In this document: positions 28,846-38,430 of the stretch, one piece after another | Position numbering within the stretch: the stretch's first letter is position 1 | How the letters are laid out: each line of letters opens with the position of its first letter | Source of the DNA: Rhodococcus sp. P1Y | GTDB taxonomy: Bacteria; Actinomycetota; Actinomycetes; Mycobacteriales; Mycobacteriaceae | Direction: 5' to 3' | Length of the DNA stretch: 64,000 nt | Assembly (NCBI RefSeq): GCF_003641205.1 | Contig: NZ_CP032762.1 | Span: 5,042,001 to 5,106,000 of the forward strand | Notes under the pieces: generated by a model | The model's database searches: none | The model's input: the letters and a program-made list of their open reading frames with translations, nothing else | Told to the model about the DNA's origin: nothing | Made by a program: the position numbers and the translations under genes

Positions 28846-30201
28846 TCACTTCACTGTCCGCAGAGCGTCCCTGGCGAACCGTCGAGCCCAACTCGGCGAG
28901 TCCGTTCCCCCTCCGCCGAGATAGAAGAGCGGACCGTGCGCACCGATCAGGTCGAGGAACGCGACCGTTGGATGAGCCAGCTTTTGAGTGTCGAAAGCGT
29001 TGCACTCACCACCACCCCATCCGAGAGCGTTCATCGTCTGGACAACCATTGCGTCTCGCTGCTCGGCCGACGCCGAAGCCGCGAGCGCCACCAAATACAG
29101 GGTTCCTGAATCGAGCTCGTAATCCTGCTTGCCCAGCGGGAGCCGCGCGGCGCAGTGGTGCCATAAGCCGATCGAGTCGTCGGCGAGAAGGGATCCGGCT
29201 TTGGTGCACACGAGCGTTCCCTTGAGAACTCGCACCAGCCCTAGACTGCGGACTGCTTCCCTGAGGTCGGTTGCTTGGTGATGATCACTCTCCCGGACAC
29301 TGCTCCCCACCCAACCGATCCCCCAGTCCAAGTTGTCGCGCACTGCCTCCACAACCGGCGGAGGCAACCGGCCGTCGTCGGTCAGCCGAACACCGCGGTT
29401 ACCTACGAGCTGCAAAAACCACGCGACCTTTGCCATGGCTACGCGTGCCACGGGTAGATCGACGGAGCTTTCGATGGTCAGTTCGCATCTGGGCAACAAA
29501 TCCAGAAGGTGCGGAACTGGTTGTTCTAGAACTCGCCGGAACAACGTCGCGACCGCTGGGGACGCGGCCGCGCTTTCCGCCTCCGGCGATCGAGATCTCC
29601 ATGCGTGACGCAGCCTCAGACTTGCCGCTTCGATCGTGGTCTCGCGCGACTCTTCCTTGGGACGGGGGTTCGCTGCGAGTTGCTCGAACCCCACCTCCGG
29701 CGGGCAGACCTGATCGCCGTCCAAGCAGGCAGGCCTCAGGTCGTCGACATCTGTGTCCACCGACTGCACGCGTATTACGTGTACCCAGTGGTCGTATCGG
29801 TACTGGATGGTGTCGCCGGGGGACGACAACAGCGTGTCGATCCTGACATGCGATCCGAGCTGACCTACCTCACCCACAGCCAACATCGACGGAGTGCAGA
29901 AAGTGTGCGCGGACGATCCCGCGTGCGTGGTGATGAGGTAGTGATCGCGACCGCCCCAGCCCATCGCGGCCTGGATCATGGCGTGGAACTCCGGCAACAG
30001 CAGATCCGATCGAACCCTGATTCTCCGCCACGCCGCTGGAAAGCCGCTCGAGAGCGTCACGTCCAACGTGAGTTGCACGATGCCGGCCGGCACTTCGAAG
30101 CCATCCACGTATTCGTCGTCGAACCGGGCAGGGCCGTCGGTCAGGGTCGGTATGTCCGGCACAAGGGTGAGGTGCCGTGCTCGTCCGCTGCGATTCGGCA
30201 T
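28846..30201 (-). CDS. Plasmid pRiA4b ORF-3-like protein
   Basis: A protein of about 451 residues. Its N-terminal part matches the pRiA4b ORF-3 family: VQLTLDVTLSSGFPAAWRRIRVRSDLLLPEFHAMIQAAMGWGGRDHYLIT, then DTIQYRYDHWVHVIRVQSV and PPEVGFEQL. The C-terminal 250 residues form a helical region without a recognised motif. The family is widespread, with unknown function. The ATG at 30201 is chosen, and a GTG at 30246 in the same frame is possible. The gene lies directly upstream of the rRNA promoter region on the same strand, and read-through into rrn is possible. Confidence 0.8.
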   Translation of the reverse strand: MPNRSGRARHLTLVPDIPTLTDGPARFDDEYVDGFEVPAGIVQLTLDVTLSSGFPAAWRRIRVRSDLLLPEFHAMIQAAMGWGGRDHYLITTHAGSSAHTFCTPSMLAVGEVGQLGSHVRIDTLLSSPGDTIQYRYDHWVHVIRVQSVDTDVDDLRPACLDGDQVCPPEVGFEQLAANPRPKEESRETTIEAASLRLRHAWRSRSPEAESAAASPAVATLFRRVLEQPVPHLLDLLPRCELTIESSVDLPVARVAMAKVAWFLQLVGNRGVRLTDDGRLPPPVVEAVRDNLDWGIGWVGSSVRESDHHQATDLREAVRSLGLVRVLKGTLVCTKAGSLLADDSIGLWHHCAARLPLGKQDYELDSGTLYLVALAASASAEQRDAMVVQTMNALGWGGGECNAFDTQKLAHPTVAFLDLIGAHGPLFYLGGGGTDSPSWARRFARDALRTVK

Positions 30202-30261
30202 GCCGTCGACTGTAGTGAAAAACCCAGCCGAGGTGGCCGAGTCCACCGCAAGGCAGTCCGC

Positions 30262-30801
30262 TCACGAACGTATGTCGATCACACCGTCGTTCATCGTGTC
30301 CATGTCGAAGGACAATCGGTCCTGGTGCTCAGCGAGGATCGTGATCGTCAGCTGCACGAGAAACAGCTCGCGAACGAGCGCGTACCTCGTGGTGACCGCG
30401 AGTTCGAGTCCCTCGGTAGAGAACGTTCCTCGGATGAAGCGAGATGGCGAGCCACCGACATCCGCCGAGCTGTGGCCACCGTCGGTCCATCCCGGCATTG
30501 CCCGGGCGTCGGTGAAACTGCAGTCGAGCAGCTTCGCCGAATCGACTGCTGCCGAAAGCTTCCCGACGAGCAGAACTGCATTCGGAGTGAAACCGTTCTG
30601 CGTCAATCCCTCTTCGACCAACACCTCGGTCGCCCCTGGAAACCGATCAACGGGTAGCGCCTCCCACCCGGCAGGGGCAGTCAGGACCACGCCGAGTCGC
30701 GCGGCTTCGTCACGGTTCAGCGCAGCGACGTCGATTCGATTGGAAGCCAGATATTGGGCGACGGTCATGTCACCGGGTTGCTGTGCCGCATCATCGGCCA
30801 T
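30262..30801 (-). CDS. LpqN/LpqT-like protein without signal peptide
   Basis: A 179-residue protein with the LpqN-type fold signature: GWEALPVDRFPGATEVLVEEGLTQNGFTPNAVLLVGKLSAAVDSAKLL. Mycobacterial LpqN and LpqT are lipoproteins, LpqN acting in mycolate trafficking. This one starts MADDAAQQPGDMTVAQYLASN with no signal or lipobox, so it is a cytoplasmic branch of the family with unknown role. The C-terminus (LVRELFLVQLTITILAEHQDRLSFDMDTM) fits the last beta strands. The ATG at 30801 has AAAGGA about 12 bases upstream. It follows the HAD gene by 46 bases and probably shares its transcript. Confidence 0.72.
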   Translation of the reverse strand: MADDAAQQPGDMTVAQYLASNRIDVAALNRDEAARLGVVLTAPAGWEALPVDRFPGATEVLVEEGLTQNGFTPNAVLLVGKLSAAVDSAKLLDCSFTDARAMPGWTDGGHSSADVGGSPSRFIRGTFSTEGLELAVTTRYALVRELFLVQLTITILAEHQDRLSFDMDTMNDGVIDIRS

Positions 30802-30847
30802 AGGGCAAGGTCCTTTCGTATTGGGTGATACATCGATCCCGAAGCCA

Positions 30848-31663
30848 TCAGCGAATGTTGCGAACCAGTTCTTCGAGGTATTTCGCCACGCCGTCGTCGT
30901 CGTTCGAGTCGAGAACTCGGTGTGCGATGGCTTTGATCTCAGGCAGCGCATTCGACGTGGCCAGCGCGGTACCGGCCCACTGAAGCATGGGAACGTCGTT
31001 GTACGCGTCGCCGACGGCCGCGACTGCGCGCTGCTCGATGTCCAGCTCACGCGAGAGACGCTCCAACGCGCTTGCCTTCGAGACACCTGCTGCCGACATT
31101 TCGATGTACGGCGCGCCGGAGTGCGTGAGTTCGACACCACCGATCCGGGCCGCCATCACAGTCCGATAGAGCTCGACGCTCGGCATACTGGGATGCCGGG
31201 CGACGATTTTCACCGTCGGCTCCGCGGCGAGAACGGCATCCGAGGTCTGCATCTCGTGCGGATGCCGGTGATGATCTGCGAACACGCACAGGGCAGCGTA
31301 CTCATGCTCGGCAACGAACATGGTCGGGCCGACCGTCGCGAACACGACGCCCGGCACCACGTCACGCACATGACTGATCGCGGACGCCACGGCGAGATGA
31401 TCGATCCCAGTCGTGTGCGCGATGACCGGTGTTCCATCGGCGAGGTCGAGCACGACTGCCCCGTTCGCGCCGATGGCCTTACCGGTGAATCCGCAGGACC
31501 GCGCAAGTTCGTCGATGGAATGGCGAGCCCGAGCCGTTGCCCAGACGACCTCGATACCTGCATCGCGGGCCGAGGCCATTGCGTCGGCGGTCCTGCTCGA
31601 GATCGTTCGGTCGGACCGCAGCAGAGTGCCGTCGAGGTCGGTGGCGAGCATACGAACGGTCAC
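30848..31663 (-). CDS. Cof-type HAD-IIB sugar/FMN phosphatase
   Basis: A 271-residue haloacid dehalogenase phosphatase of the Cof (IIB) class. Motif I is LATDLDGTLL with nucleophile Asp9, motif II is VVWATARAR, the Lys region precedes GVSKASALERL, and motif IV is VAAVGDAYNDVPML. The IIB cap domain lies between motifs II and III. Such enzymes dephosphorylate sugar phosphates, FMN or PLP, and the substrate cannot be read. It is followed after 46 bases by the LpqN-like gene on the same strand. Confidence 0.9.
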   Translation of the reverse strand: MTVRMLATDLDGTLLRSDRTISSRTADAMASARDAGIEVVWATARARHSIDELARSCGFTGKAIGANGAVVLDLADGTPVIAHTTGIDHLAVASAISHVRDVVPGVVFATVGPTMFVAEHEYAALCVFADHHRHPHEMQTSDAVLAAEPTVKIVARHPSMPSVELYRTVMAARIGGVELTHSGAPYIEMSAAGVSKASALERLSRELDIEQRAVAAVGDAYNDVPMLQWAGTALATSNALPEIKAIAHRVLDSNDDDGVAKYLEELVRNIR

Positions 31664-31752
31664 GCCGACTGATGATGCCAGCCCTCGGCTGGTGACGCGT
31701 GCAGCGGTCGGGTCACGACGGGAATCGCTCTCGAAATTATCTACGCGCCTGC

Positions 31753-32949
31753 TCAGCGTCCAGTCGACGCACGGAGGGTCAGCACGGTGATCTCGCTCGG
31801 CGCGAAAATCCGGAACGGTGGGCCCCAGAATCCTGTTCCGCGTGAGGTGTAGAGCTGCGTGCGATCACCATGCGCGCTCAGACCGTGCACCGTCGGCTGA
31901 TCCAACCGGACGAGATACTCGAACGGCCAGATCTGACCGCCGTGGGTATGCCCCGATACTTGCAGATCGACGCCGCGCCGAATTGCGTCGTCGATTTGTT
32001 TCGGTTGGTGCGCAAGAAGAAACACCGGCAGGCCCGGATCTGCGTCTGCCAGGGCACGGTCCAGATCCGCCCCGTGTCCGTCGGCCGAGGAACCAGCGGC
32101 AGTGCGGTCGTCCACTCCAGCGAAGATCATGGCGTCGCTGCCGCGTCGAACCGCAATGTGTTTGTTGTGCAACGCGGTCCATCCGATCGACTCCATGTGA
32201 TCCAACCACGCCTGCGCTTCACCGAAATATTCGTGATTTCCGGTGACGTAGACCTTCGCGTATCTGGCCTGAACGCCGCGCAACGGTTCGACTTGATTGC
32301 GACGCTTGTCGACTGATCCGTCGGCGAGATCACCGATGTGGCACGCAACATCGGCATCGAGCTCGTTGACCCGTGCCACGACCTTCGCCGACCACCCGGC
32401 TCGGTCGATCGGCCCGTAGTGGGTGTCGGTGATCATCACCACGCGCAGGCCGTCCAGATCCTGGCCGAGGCGCGGCAAGTAGACATTCTTCTGGACAACA
32501 CGAGGGACCTTCATTGCCTCGTAGTGACCCCACATCAGCAACCCGACAACCAGGACGACCACTGCGGCGGCGATGGTCCGCGACCGAAGCGGGTCTTCGA
32601 AGCCGAAGAATCCCAATAGAAGTCCGAGTACCGCACCTATCGCGCTCCACACGAAGAAGACCCACACGGCCCCGAGGAAAGAGTCCGCGATTCGGGCTGC
32701 CCGGTCGCTCCCCCTGGCGTGACCGGCGAACATCGCCGAGGGCAGAGTGACAGCTGCCGCGATCACCAGAATGCATCCGGCAATTCGCACGCCGGGTGGC
32801 CAGTTCGAACCGGCGAAGAACACGGTCCACAGTGGAACCCCGAACAGGAGCACGACGACCAGCGCAACCACGGTCGTGATGACGAGTCGACGGCCCACCC
32901 GAGGTGGGCTCTGGGCGTCGTCGACCTCAGTCGAGCGTGTTTCTGACAT
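31753..32949 (-). CDS. Membrane-anchored metallophosphoesterase
   Basis: A 398-residue protein. The N-terminal 150 residues have about four transmembrane helices (RLVITTVVALVVVLLFGVPLW, GCILVIAAAVTLPSAMFAG, AVWVFFVWSAIGAVLGLLLGFFG, TIAAAVVVLVVGLLMWG). The C-terminus is a calcineurin-like phosphoesterase with DTHYGP, HIGDLADG, VTGNHEYF and SGHTHGGQIWPF. The architecture matches the YkuE/YaeI-like group, some of which act on lipid pyrophosphates or UDP-diacylglucosamine-type substrates. The ATG at 32949 has AGAGGT upstream, and the longer open frame to 33576 is an artefact of high GC. Confidence 0.9.
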   Translation of the reverse strand: MSETRSTEVDDAQSPPRVGRRLVITTVVALVVVLLFGVPLWTVFFAGSNWPPGVRIAGCILVIAAAVTLPSAMFAGHARGSDRAARIADSFLGAVWVFFVWSAIGAVLGLLLGFFGFEDPLRSRTIAAAVVVLVVGLLMWGHYEAMKVPRVVQKNVYLPRLGQDLDGLRVVMITDTHYGPIDRAGWSAKVVARVNELDADVACHIGDLADGSVDKRRNQVEPLRGVQARYAKVYVTGNHEYFGEAQAWLDHMESIGWTALHNKHIAVRRGSDAMIFAGVDDRTAAGSSADGHGADLDRALADADPGLPVFLLAHQPKQIDDAIRRGVDLQVSGHTHGGQIWPFEYLVRLDQPTVHGLSAHGDRTQLYTSRGTGFWGPPFRIFAPSEITVLTLRASTGR

Positions 32950-33071
32950 GAACGGACCTCTTCGAGCGATCGACGTCGCCGGACAGGCGGCAACACCAAG
33001 ATACGCGGACGGCGAAACCTCTACACCGATGCACCGACGAACCCGTTGCGCCGACCGACCCGATGGCCGCG

Positions 33072-36000
33072 TCAACGCCCGCGGCCAGAACCCTTGTTGT
33101 GAAACCCATTGACCGGCAATTCTTTCGACACGATCGATCCGCCGTCTGCATCGGGCGGCATCGTCCACATCTCGGTGGGAACCTCCGTCTCCGGCGGTGT
33201 CGGGTCCAGCGTGCCGCGCGGCTGCGTCGAGCCGAGCCAACCGTTCGACGACGGGTCTTCGGGCGCGGCTGCGGTCCGCGCAACAGCCGAACCCGGCGAC
33301 GCCACCTCGGATGCCGCCTCGTAGTGCGTTGGATCCAGGTCGACCGGAGTCCACTCCTCCGGCCGAAACGGCCCGGGTTCGACAGTGAACGAATCGGGTT
33401 CGATACCGGCCGTCGACAGCGTGGACCACAAACTGCTCATCGCGGCTTCCGGGTCGAGGTAGTACTCCGACTCTCGGACGCGCCAGAACGTCCACCCGCA
33501 GCGTTTGAGCTCCTGCTCCCGCATGAGGTCGGCGACCATCCGCTCCGGACTGGCAAGCGTGGTGTCCCCGTCGCATTCCACTGCCAATCTCGATGTCTGT
33601 CCGGTGACCACCAGATCGATTCTGCGATTGTTGATCTCGACTCCGGGATTGACGTGATAGCCACGATTGCGGAGATCTACGAAAATCTGCTGCTCGAACA
33701 GAGTCGCGAACTCCTCACGCCTCACTTCGACGCCCACTCCGACCGGAGCGGGTGCCGCGGGAGCGGGCGACACCGATGTCATGTACCCGAGTAGCGAATT
33801 TCGGAGATCGGAGCGCTTGAGCCTGTCGACGGTCACCGAATGGAACAGCCACAGTTGATCCTGGGCCCTCGAAGCGGCCACGTTGAAGCGCCGTTTGAAT
33901 TGGTTGGCCGTCAATGCGACGAACGGCTGACTCGGCGACACCACCATCGACAGAAGCACGACGTTGCGCTCGTCGCCCTGGAAATCCGGCGGCGTTCCGA
34001 CGCGCAGTCGGCGGTCTTCCCATTGGTCGATCCCGATGCGCTTGATCAGTTCGTTCCGGATCTCGTCCACCTGCGAAGTTCCCTGCAGAACGACGACCCC
34101 GAATGTCTTGCCGTCGTACTGAGGGTCGGCGAGGCACTTGACGATCTGGCCGACGATCGCCGATGCCTCGGCACGGTTGACCAGCGACGCACCTTTGCCG
34201 GACACGGTGGCGTCGGGGACGAACGTATGCCGCAGGGGCGGTAGTCGATCCGCGCCGAATTGGCGTACGGGCACCAGGGGCGAGTCGCCGTAGAATTGCT
34301 GGCTGGACCAGTTGATGATCTCGGGCATCGACCGGAAGTGCTCGCGTAGTCGAACGACCTGACCGAATCTTGTGCGAAGCATGGAGAACAGGCTCGAGCG
34401 AGGCGTGAGCGTTGCGCGAACGTGCTCGGGAAGATCGGGCAGATACATATCGAGCCTGGTGAACACGTCCTCCAACGTGCCCGCCTGGGGAACATCGGCC
34501 GGTGCGCACTGCCGATCGTCGCCGACGACGATCACGCGGGGCGCGAGATACAGAAGGAACAAGCTACTGATGTCGGCCTGGCTCGCCTCGTCGACGATCA
34601 CTACGTCGAAGCTGTCCGCGACCGGAGGGACCGAGGCCAGCACCTGCTGAAGGGGCATCACCCAGGCAGGCACCGCGCTCTGCGCATCGCGCATGGCCGA
34701 ACGTGCAGCACTGCGAAATGTTTCGGCGTACTTGCCTGCACCGCCGCCGATGGCAGAGATATGTTCGCGATACGTCTGCAAGGCGCGCACTTCCACCGCC
34801 GTCATTCGTTCCAGGCAGTCGCGCCACGCCATCGCGGCACCGAGCTTCGCAGTCAGAAACGCGAGGTCCGCGTCAGCAGCGTTCAATTCGGCCTCGAGCC
34901 GGTGCTCGAGGCCGGGCTGGTGCTGCTGACTCACCCACTCGCGAGCCGAACGCCAAGCCCACGCCTTGGACATCTGCCAACTCAGTTCGTCCCACTCCGG
35001 ATCCCCCGCAGTGTCGACCACCAGTTCGTGAAGCGCGGGGGCGGATTCGGCGAGCCGCGCCGACAACTCGTCCTGATCCAGCTGATCCTTCTGCTCCTGG
35101 CAGGCTTGCTGGTAGCTCTCGCAGGCCTCGGCAACGGCATCCGCGTCTGCGGCACTGAGCGCAGCGACCAACGCATTGCCCTCCGGCGAGGGTCCGCTGT
35201 CGACCTGCACGGCAACGGAGTAGAGGACCTTCTCCAGGTCACCGCGTGCCACATCCGCGTCGATACGCGTCGCGATCGCCCCGGCCGCGCCTGCGAATTG
35301 CATTGCGTCGTCGAGACTTCGGATCCACGGCGCAGACGGAGACACCGCGTAGAGTCGGTCCACCAGCGCGTCACGTGCGTGCAATGCACCCGCCACGCGG
35401 ACGAGCTTGCTCGTCACCGACTGCAGGTCGTTGACCTGGTGCGAGCGCGAACCATCTACCGAAACTGCGATGCCGAGATCACCGAGCAGCACGGCGGCGG
35501 TACGCACTATGTCGAGCGCACGAACATGCTCGGTCACCAGGCGTACCGCTGCAGCCGATGCGGCCGGTGTCCGGTCGACCATCGCAACGATTTCGAGCTG
35601 TTCGACGGCCTTCTGCTGTTCCGATTTGCGGAAGCGGCCCCTCCATTCGAGTCCCGACTCGAGGGCAACCGCGAAGGATTCCAGGGCCCGCAGAGCTGCG
35701 TTCGATGTCGACGAGCACTCGACTTCGTGCGCCCCGACGAACCGATCGGACTGTGCAGCAACCTCGACCGTGGAGACGATTCCGCTCACCCTCGACCACA
35801 GGTGGGCGGCTTCGCCCGACAGGACCGAATCGGTCAGCCGAAGGTACACAGGGTCCAGTTCCTGCACCTCGCGCACCCGAGCGTCCAACTCTTCACACAG
35901 GCGCCGAATATCGAATGCAGCGGCAGGATCGACTCCGCCCAGGAATTCGACCAGCTGGGTCGACTGCTCGGAATTGGTCGACACCGTTGCGCTCGCACGC

Positions 36001-37811
36001 TCGCACAGTGATCGCAGCTCGGCCGAGTTCGGCAGCATCGTGTCGAGCGCGGGAAGCGCCTGACGGGTACGCACCTCGCGTCCTTTCGGCGCTGTCGCGA
36101 TGAGCCTTCGAAGGTGATCGACCTCGGTGCCACTCAACGGCGGTCGCTCGCCGAAGAGGGGGCCCGGCAGCCACTCGTGTGCCTCTTCCAGCGCTACGAC
36201 CTTACGTACGACTGCTGCGGCAGTGCCGTCGAATCCGTCCGAAACATAGGGATGTACAACGGTTTCCGACGTCCGAAGCTCAGCGATGGCGTCGAGCAGA
36301 GCTGCGCGCTTCGCGACAGCCTCGGTCCTGCGTACTCTCAGCGACTCGATCTTCTCTGCGTCGTCGATATCGTTGTACGCAGCCTTGCGGTCGGCGATTC
36401 TCGCGACACTTCGACTGAGTTCCTCGGATCCGCCCTTGGACAGGTCGGTGATCGAGACGCACAGCTCCTGAAGCTCCGGCGGAAGCTTGTCTCGCAACAC
36501 GCGGAGAGCCTGCGACTTCTCACTGGTGACCAGGACTCGCTGCCCTCTGGCGAGGAGCGAAGACACCAAGTTCGCAATGGTGTGCGTCTTACCGGTACCC
36601 GGAGGCCCCTCGACCACGACACCACTGTCTCGGCCGAGCCGGTGCACGATCTGCGATTGTTCGGCATTGGCGGGAAGGGGAAACATCGGATCCTCGGCGA
36701 GCTCACTCGAGTCCGCGGCACCGGATCGTTTCAACCAGGCCAACCGATCGGCCGGCTCGATGGGCTCGACCAGTTGTGCCAGCCCGAGAGGAACGGACGC
36801 GCCGTCGGCTCCGAGATCCGCGATCATCTGCTCGTAGTATTCGAGCAGCGCATACGAATCGCGCGTACGCATGACCAGGGCGGGTGCGAACGACAGAGTC
36901 GGCTCCGCGGCTACGACGAAACTCGAAGGCCGGTCGAGGCCGTCGGGAACGTCGACTTCTACCCCAAGGGCAGTTCTGGCCCATTCACCGAAAAACGACG
37001 CTACGGCGGGCGCGACTGGCGACGTCAAGCGCTCCGTCAGCGATTGTTGGAGGGCCACCGAGCGCGAACCGTCGAAACTGTCGAATCCGGCCAGCAGCCG
37101 CGAATCTTCCAAACGGGGAAGGGATTGAGCGGCGAATCGAACTACCAGGTCACCGGTCCGCACATCGCGTTCGATCGTGGCGCTCTGGGTCAGCAGGTGC
37201 GTTCGCACTGGTCCAGTCGTTTCCGAGCCGGCGAGACCGAGCAATCCAGACGCTACGACGACTTCCACCGATTCCGGCCTCGAGGTCAGCTCCTGCATCA
37301 TCAGCTGCAGTGATTCGTACAGCGACGCCTGCGGCCTGAGCTTTCGATCGGCTTCCGCCCACTTGCGCCACGTGCCCGAGTAGGCCGCGAACGCCTGACG
37401 GATCTCGTAGGCCCTGCGCACGTCGAAATCGACGTCGGAGTCCTCGGGATCCCCGCCCGACTCGGTCGGCTCCTTCAGGTCGAGCGCACGATAGCGGCTG
37501 TCGGCGACCATCGCAGGATCGACGAGTCCATGCAGCAATTCGGGCAGCTCAGGAGGTTCGTCGACCTTCACGCGCCCCGCCCTGAACACGACCGCGCCGG
37601 GACGAGCGCCGCGATCGAAGTGCGCCACGCCCGATTCGTCATCGATCCACTGAATCCGCAGGTGATCGTTGCAATCGAGGGTCGGTTCGGTGCGCGCGGT
37701 GACGACCTCTCGAAGGAACTGGAGGAGCCGCAGCACTCTGCCCTCGACGTTCTGCGAGCCGAGACCGCCCACGTGGTCACGAGCTGGTACCGATGAAGTC
37801 GACACTGCCAC
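33072..37811 (-). CDS. Large SF1 helicase with C-terminal Vsr/MTES_1575-type nuclease domain
   Basis: A 1579-residue protein starting at GTG (cAGAGGTa just upstream). An N-terminal region of about 390 residues precedes an AAA_11/12-type superfamily 1 helicase. Walker A is EGPPGTGKTHT near residue 400, Walker B is VIVDEASQADI near 1065, followed by GDDRQCAP, QGDERNVVLLSM and FNVAASRAQDQLWLF. A long helical insert separates motifs I and II. After residue 1360 comes a nuclease-like domain: FVDLRNRGYHVNPGVEINNRRIDLVVTGQTSRLAVECDGDTTL, with D and E-x-D as the likely catalytic residues, and RCGWTFWRVRESEYYLDP. This helicase-plus-Vsr-like layout occurs in anti-phage genes such as Hhe-type systems. 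No partner gene is adjacent. Confidence 0.85.
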   Translation of the reverse strand: MAVSTSSVPARDHVGGLGSQNVEGRVLRLLQFLREVVTARTEPTLDCNDHLRIQWIDDESGVAHFDRGARPGAVVFRAGRVKVDEPPELPELLHGLVDPAMVADSRYRALDLKEPTESGGDPEDSDVDFDVRRAYEIRQAFAAYSGTWRKWAEADRKLRPQASLYESLQLMMQELTSRPESVEVVVASGLLGLAGSETTGPVRTHLLTQSATIERDVRTGDLVVRFAAQSLPRLEDSRLLAGFDSFDGSRSVALQQSLTERLTSPVAPAVASFFGEWARTALGVEVDVPDGLDRPSSFVVAAEPTLSFAPALVMRTRDSYALLEYYEQMIADLGADGASVPLGLAQLVEPIEPADRLAWLKRSGAADSSELAEDPMFPLPANAEQSQIVHRLGRDSGVVVEGPPGTGKTHTIANLVSSLLARGQRVLVTSEKSQALRVLRDKLPPELQELCVSITDLSKGGSEELSRSVARIADRKAAYNDIDDAEKIESLRVRRTEAVAKRAALLDAIAELRTSETVVHPYVSDGFDGTAAAVVRKVVALEEAHEWLPGPLFGERPPLSGTEVDHLRRLIATAPKGREVRTRQALPALDTMLPNSAELRSLCERASATVSTNSEQSTQLVEFLGGVDPAAAFDIRRLCEELDARVREVQELDPVYLRLTDSVLSGEAAHLWSRVSGIVSTVEVAAQSDRFVGAHEVECSSTSNAALRALESFAVALESGLEWRGRFRKSEQQKAVEQLEIVAMVDRTPAASAAAVRLVTEHVRALDIVRTAAVLLGDLGIAVSVDGSRSHQVNDLQSVTSKLVRVAGALHARDALVDRLYAVSPSAPWIRSLDDAMQFAGAAGAIATRIDADVARGDLEKVLYSVAVQVDSGPSPEGNALVAALSAADADAVAEACESYQQACQEQKDQLDQDELSARLAESAPALHELVVDTAGDPEWDELSWQMSKAWAWRSAREWVSQQHQPGLEHRLEAELNAADADLAFLTAKLGAAMAWRDCLERMTAVEVRALQTYREHISAIGGGAGKYAETFRSAARSAMRDAQSAVPAWVMPLQQVLASVPPVADSFDVVIVDEASQADISSLFLLYLAPRVIVVGDDRQCAPADVPQAGTLEDVFTRLDMYLPDLPEHVRATLTPRSSLFSMLRTRFGQVVRLREHFRSMPEIINWSSQQFYGDSPLVPVRQFGADRLPPLRHTFVPDATVSGKGASLVNRAEASAIVGQIVKCLADPQYDGKTFGVVVLQGTSQVDEIRNELIKRIGIDQWEDRRLRVGTPPDFQGDERNVVLLSMVVSPSQPFVALTANQFKRRFNVAASRAQDQLWLFHSVTVDRLKRSDLRNSLLGYMTSVSPAPAAPAPVGVGVEVRREEFATLFEQQIFVDLRNRGYHVNPGVEINNRRIDLVVTGQTSRLAVECDGDTTLASPERMVADLMREQELKRCGWTFWRVRESEYYLDPEAAMSSLWSTLSTAGIEPDSFTVEPGPFRPEEWTPVDLDPTHYEAASEVASPGSAVARTAAAPEDPSSNGWLGSTQPRGTLDPTPPETEVPTEMWTMPPDADGGSIVSKELPVNGFHNKGSGRGR

Positions 37812-38430
37812 TACCTCTGAACTACTCGAACGGTCATCTCGAACAGGGAGAACGTTTGTTACTCACCGGTCAGACTAGTCGTACAGACCATCTTGGAGAT
37901 TGGGTCCGGACTCGAAGATTGTTCCCTGGTGCTATCTCACAATCCGTCGTCGGACTTTCGCGCACACATCACAGGTCGCTCCCGGCCTACGCCTCGACGG
38001 CCGCGGGGTGTACGCCGACGGCGCGCATTCGCCTCACATCCCAGTCCAGTACCAGCCGGTAACGTACCCGCCGGTAAGTAGAGGCTGCGAAGAGTCGCGA
38101 AAAACGGCTTCCACCAACGCTACTCGCCAGTATGCCGTCAACCCTTTCGTGAAATTTCACAGCGGTTCCACGGATTAGCCGTGAAAACCCCTGCGTTAGT
38201 TCATCTTTGAACAACGCGATATCAGTCACACGTGCAGACTGCGCCGTTGACACGGCAAAGCGACTGTGAGCGGCTAGAATAAGTCGACGCTCACATAGGC
38301 CATCGCGTCGATCGGTCGCAACAGATGACTCGATTCGGCCACGAGCAAGCCAAATATCTGATATCAACCCCGACGGGCGCATACGACCTGCCCGGCATGC
38401 GCACTTTCACCCGAGACGAAGAGAGACACG
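37812..38430. other. 619-base intergenic region, divergent promoters expected
   Basis: The region between the start of the helicase gene (minus) and the start of the acyl-CoA carboxylase (plus). I see no credible gene. A 131-residue open frame on the minus strand has no ribosome binding site and an unusual composition. TTGACA at 38247-38252 and TAGAAT at 38275-38280 are each good promoter hexamers, but they are 22 bases apart, so they may belong to different promoters. The length suggests a leader or extra regulatory sites for the carboxylase. Confidence 0.45.

Noticed and set aside
38247..38280. TTGACA and TAGAAT as one promoter
   Set aside because: The 22-base spacing is too long for a normal sigma-70 type promoter, so it is mentioned only as uncertain.
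37987..38382. 131-residue frame on the minus strand upstream of the carboxylase gene
   Set aside because: No ribosome binding site, no recognisable features, and it overlaps the expected promoter region of the carboxylase.
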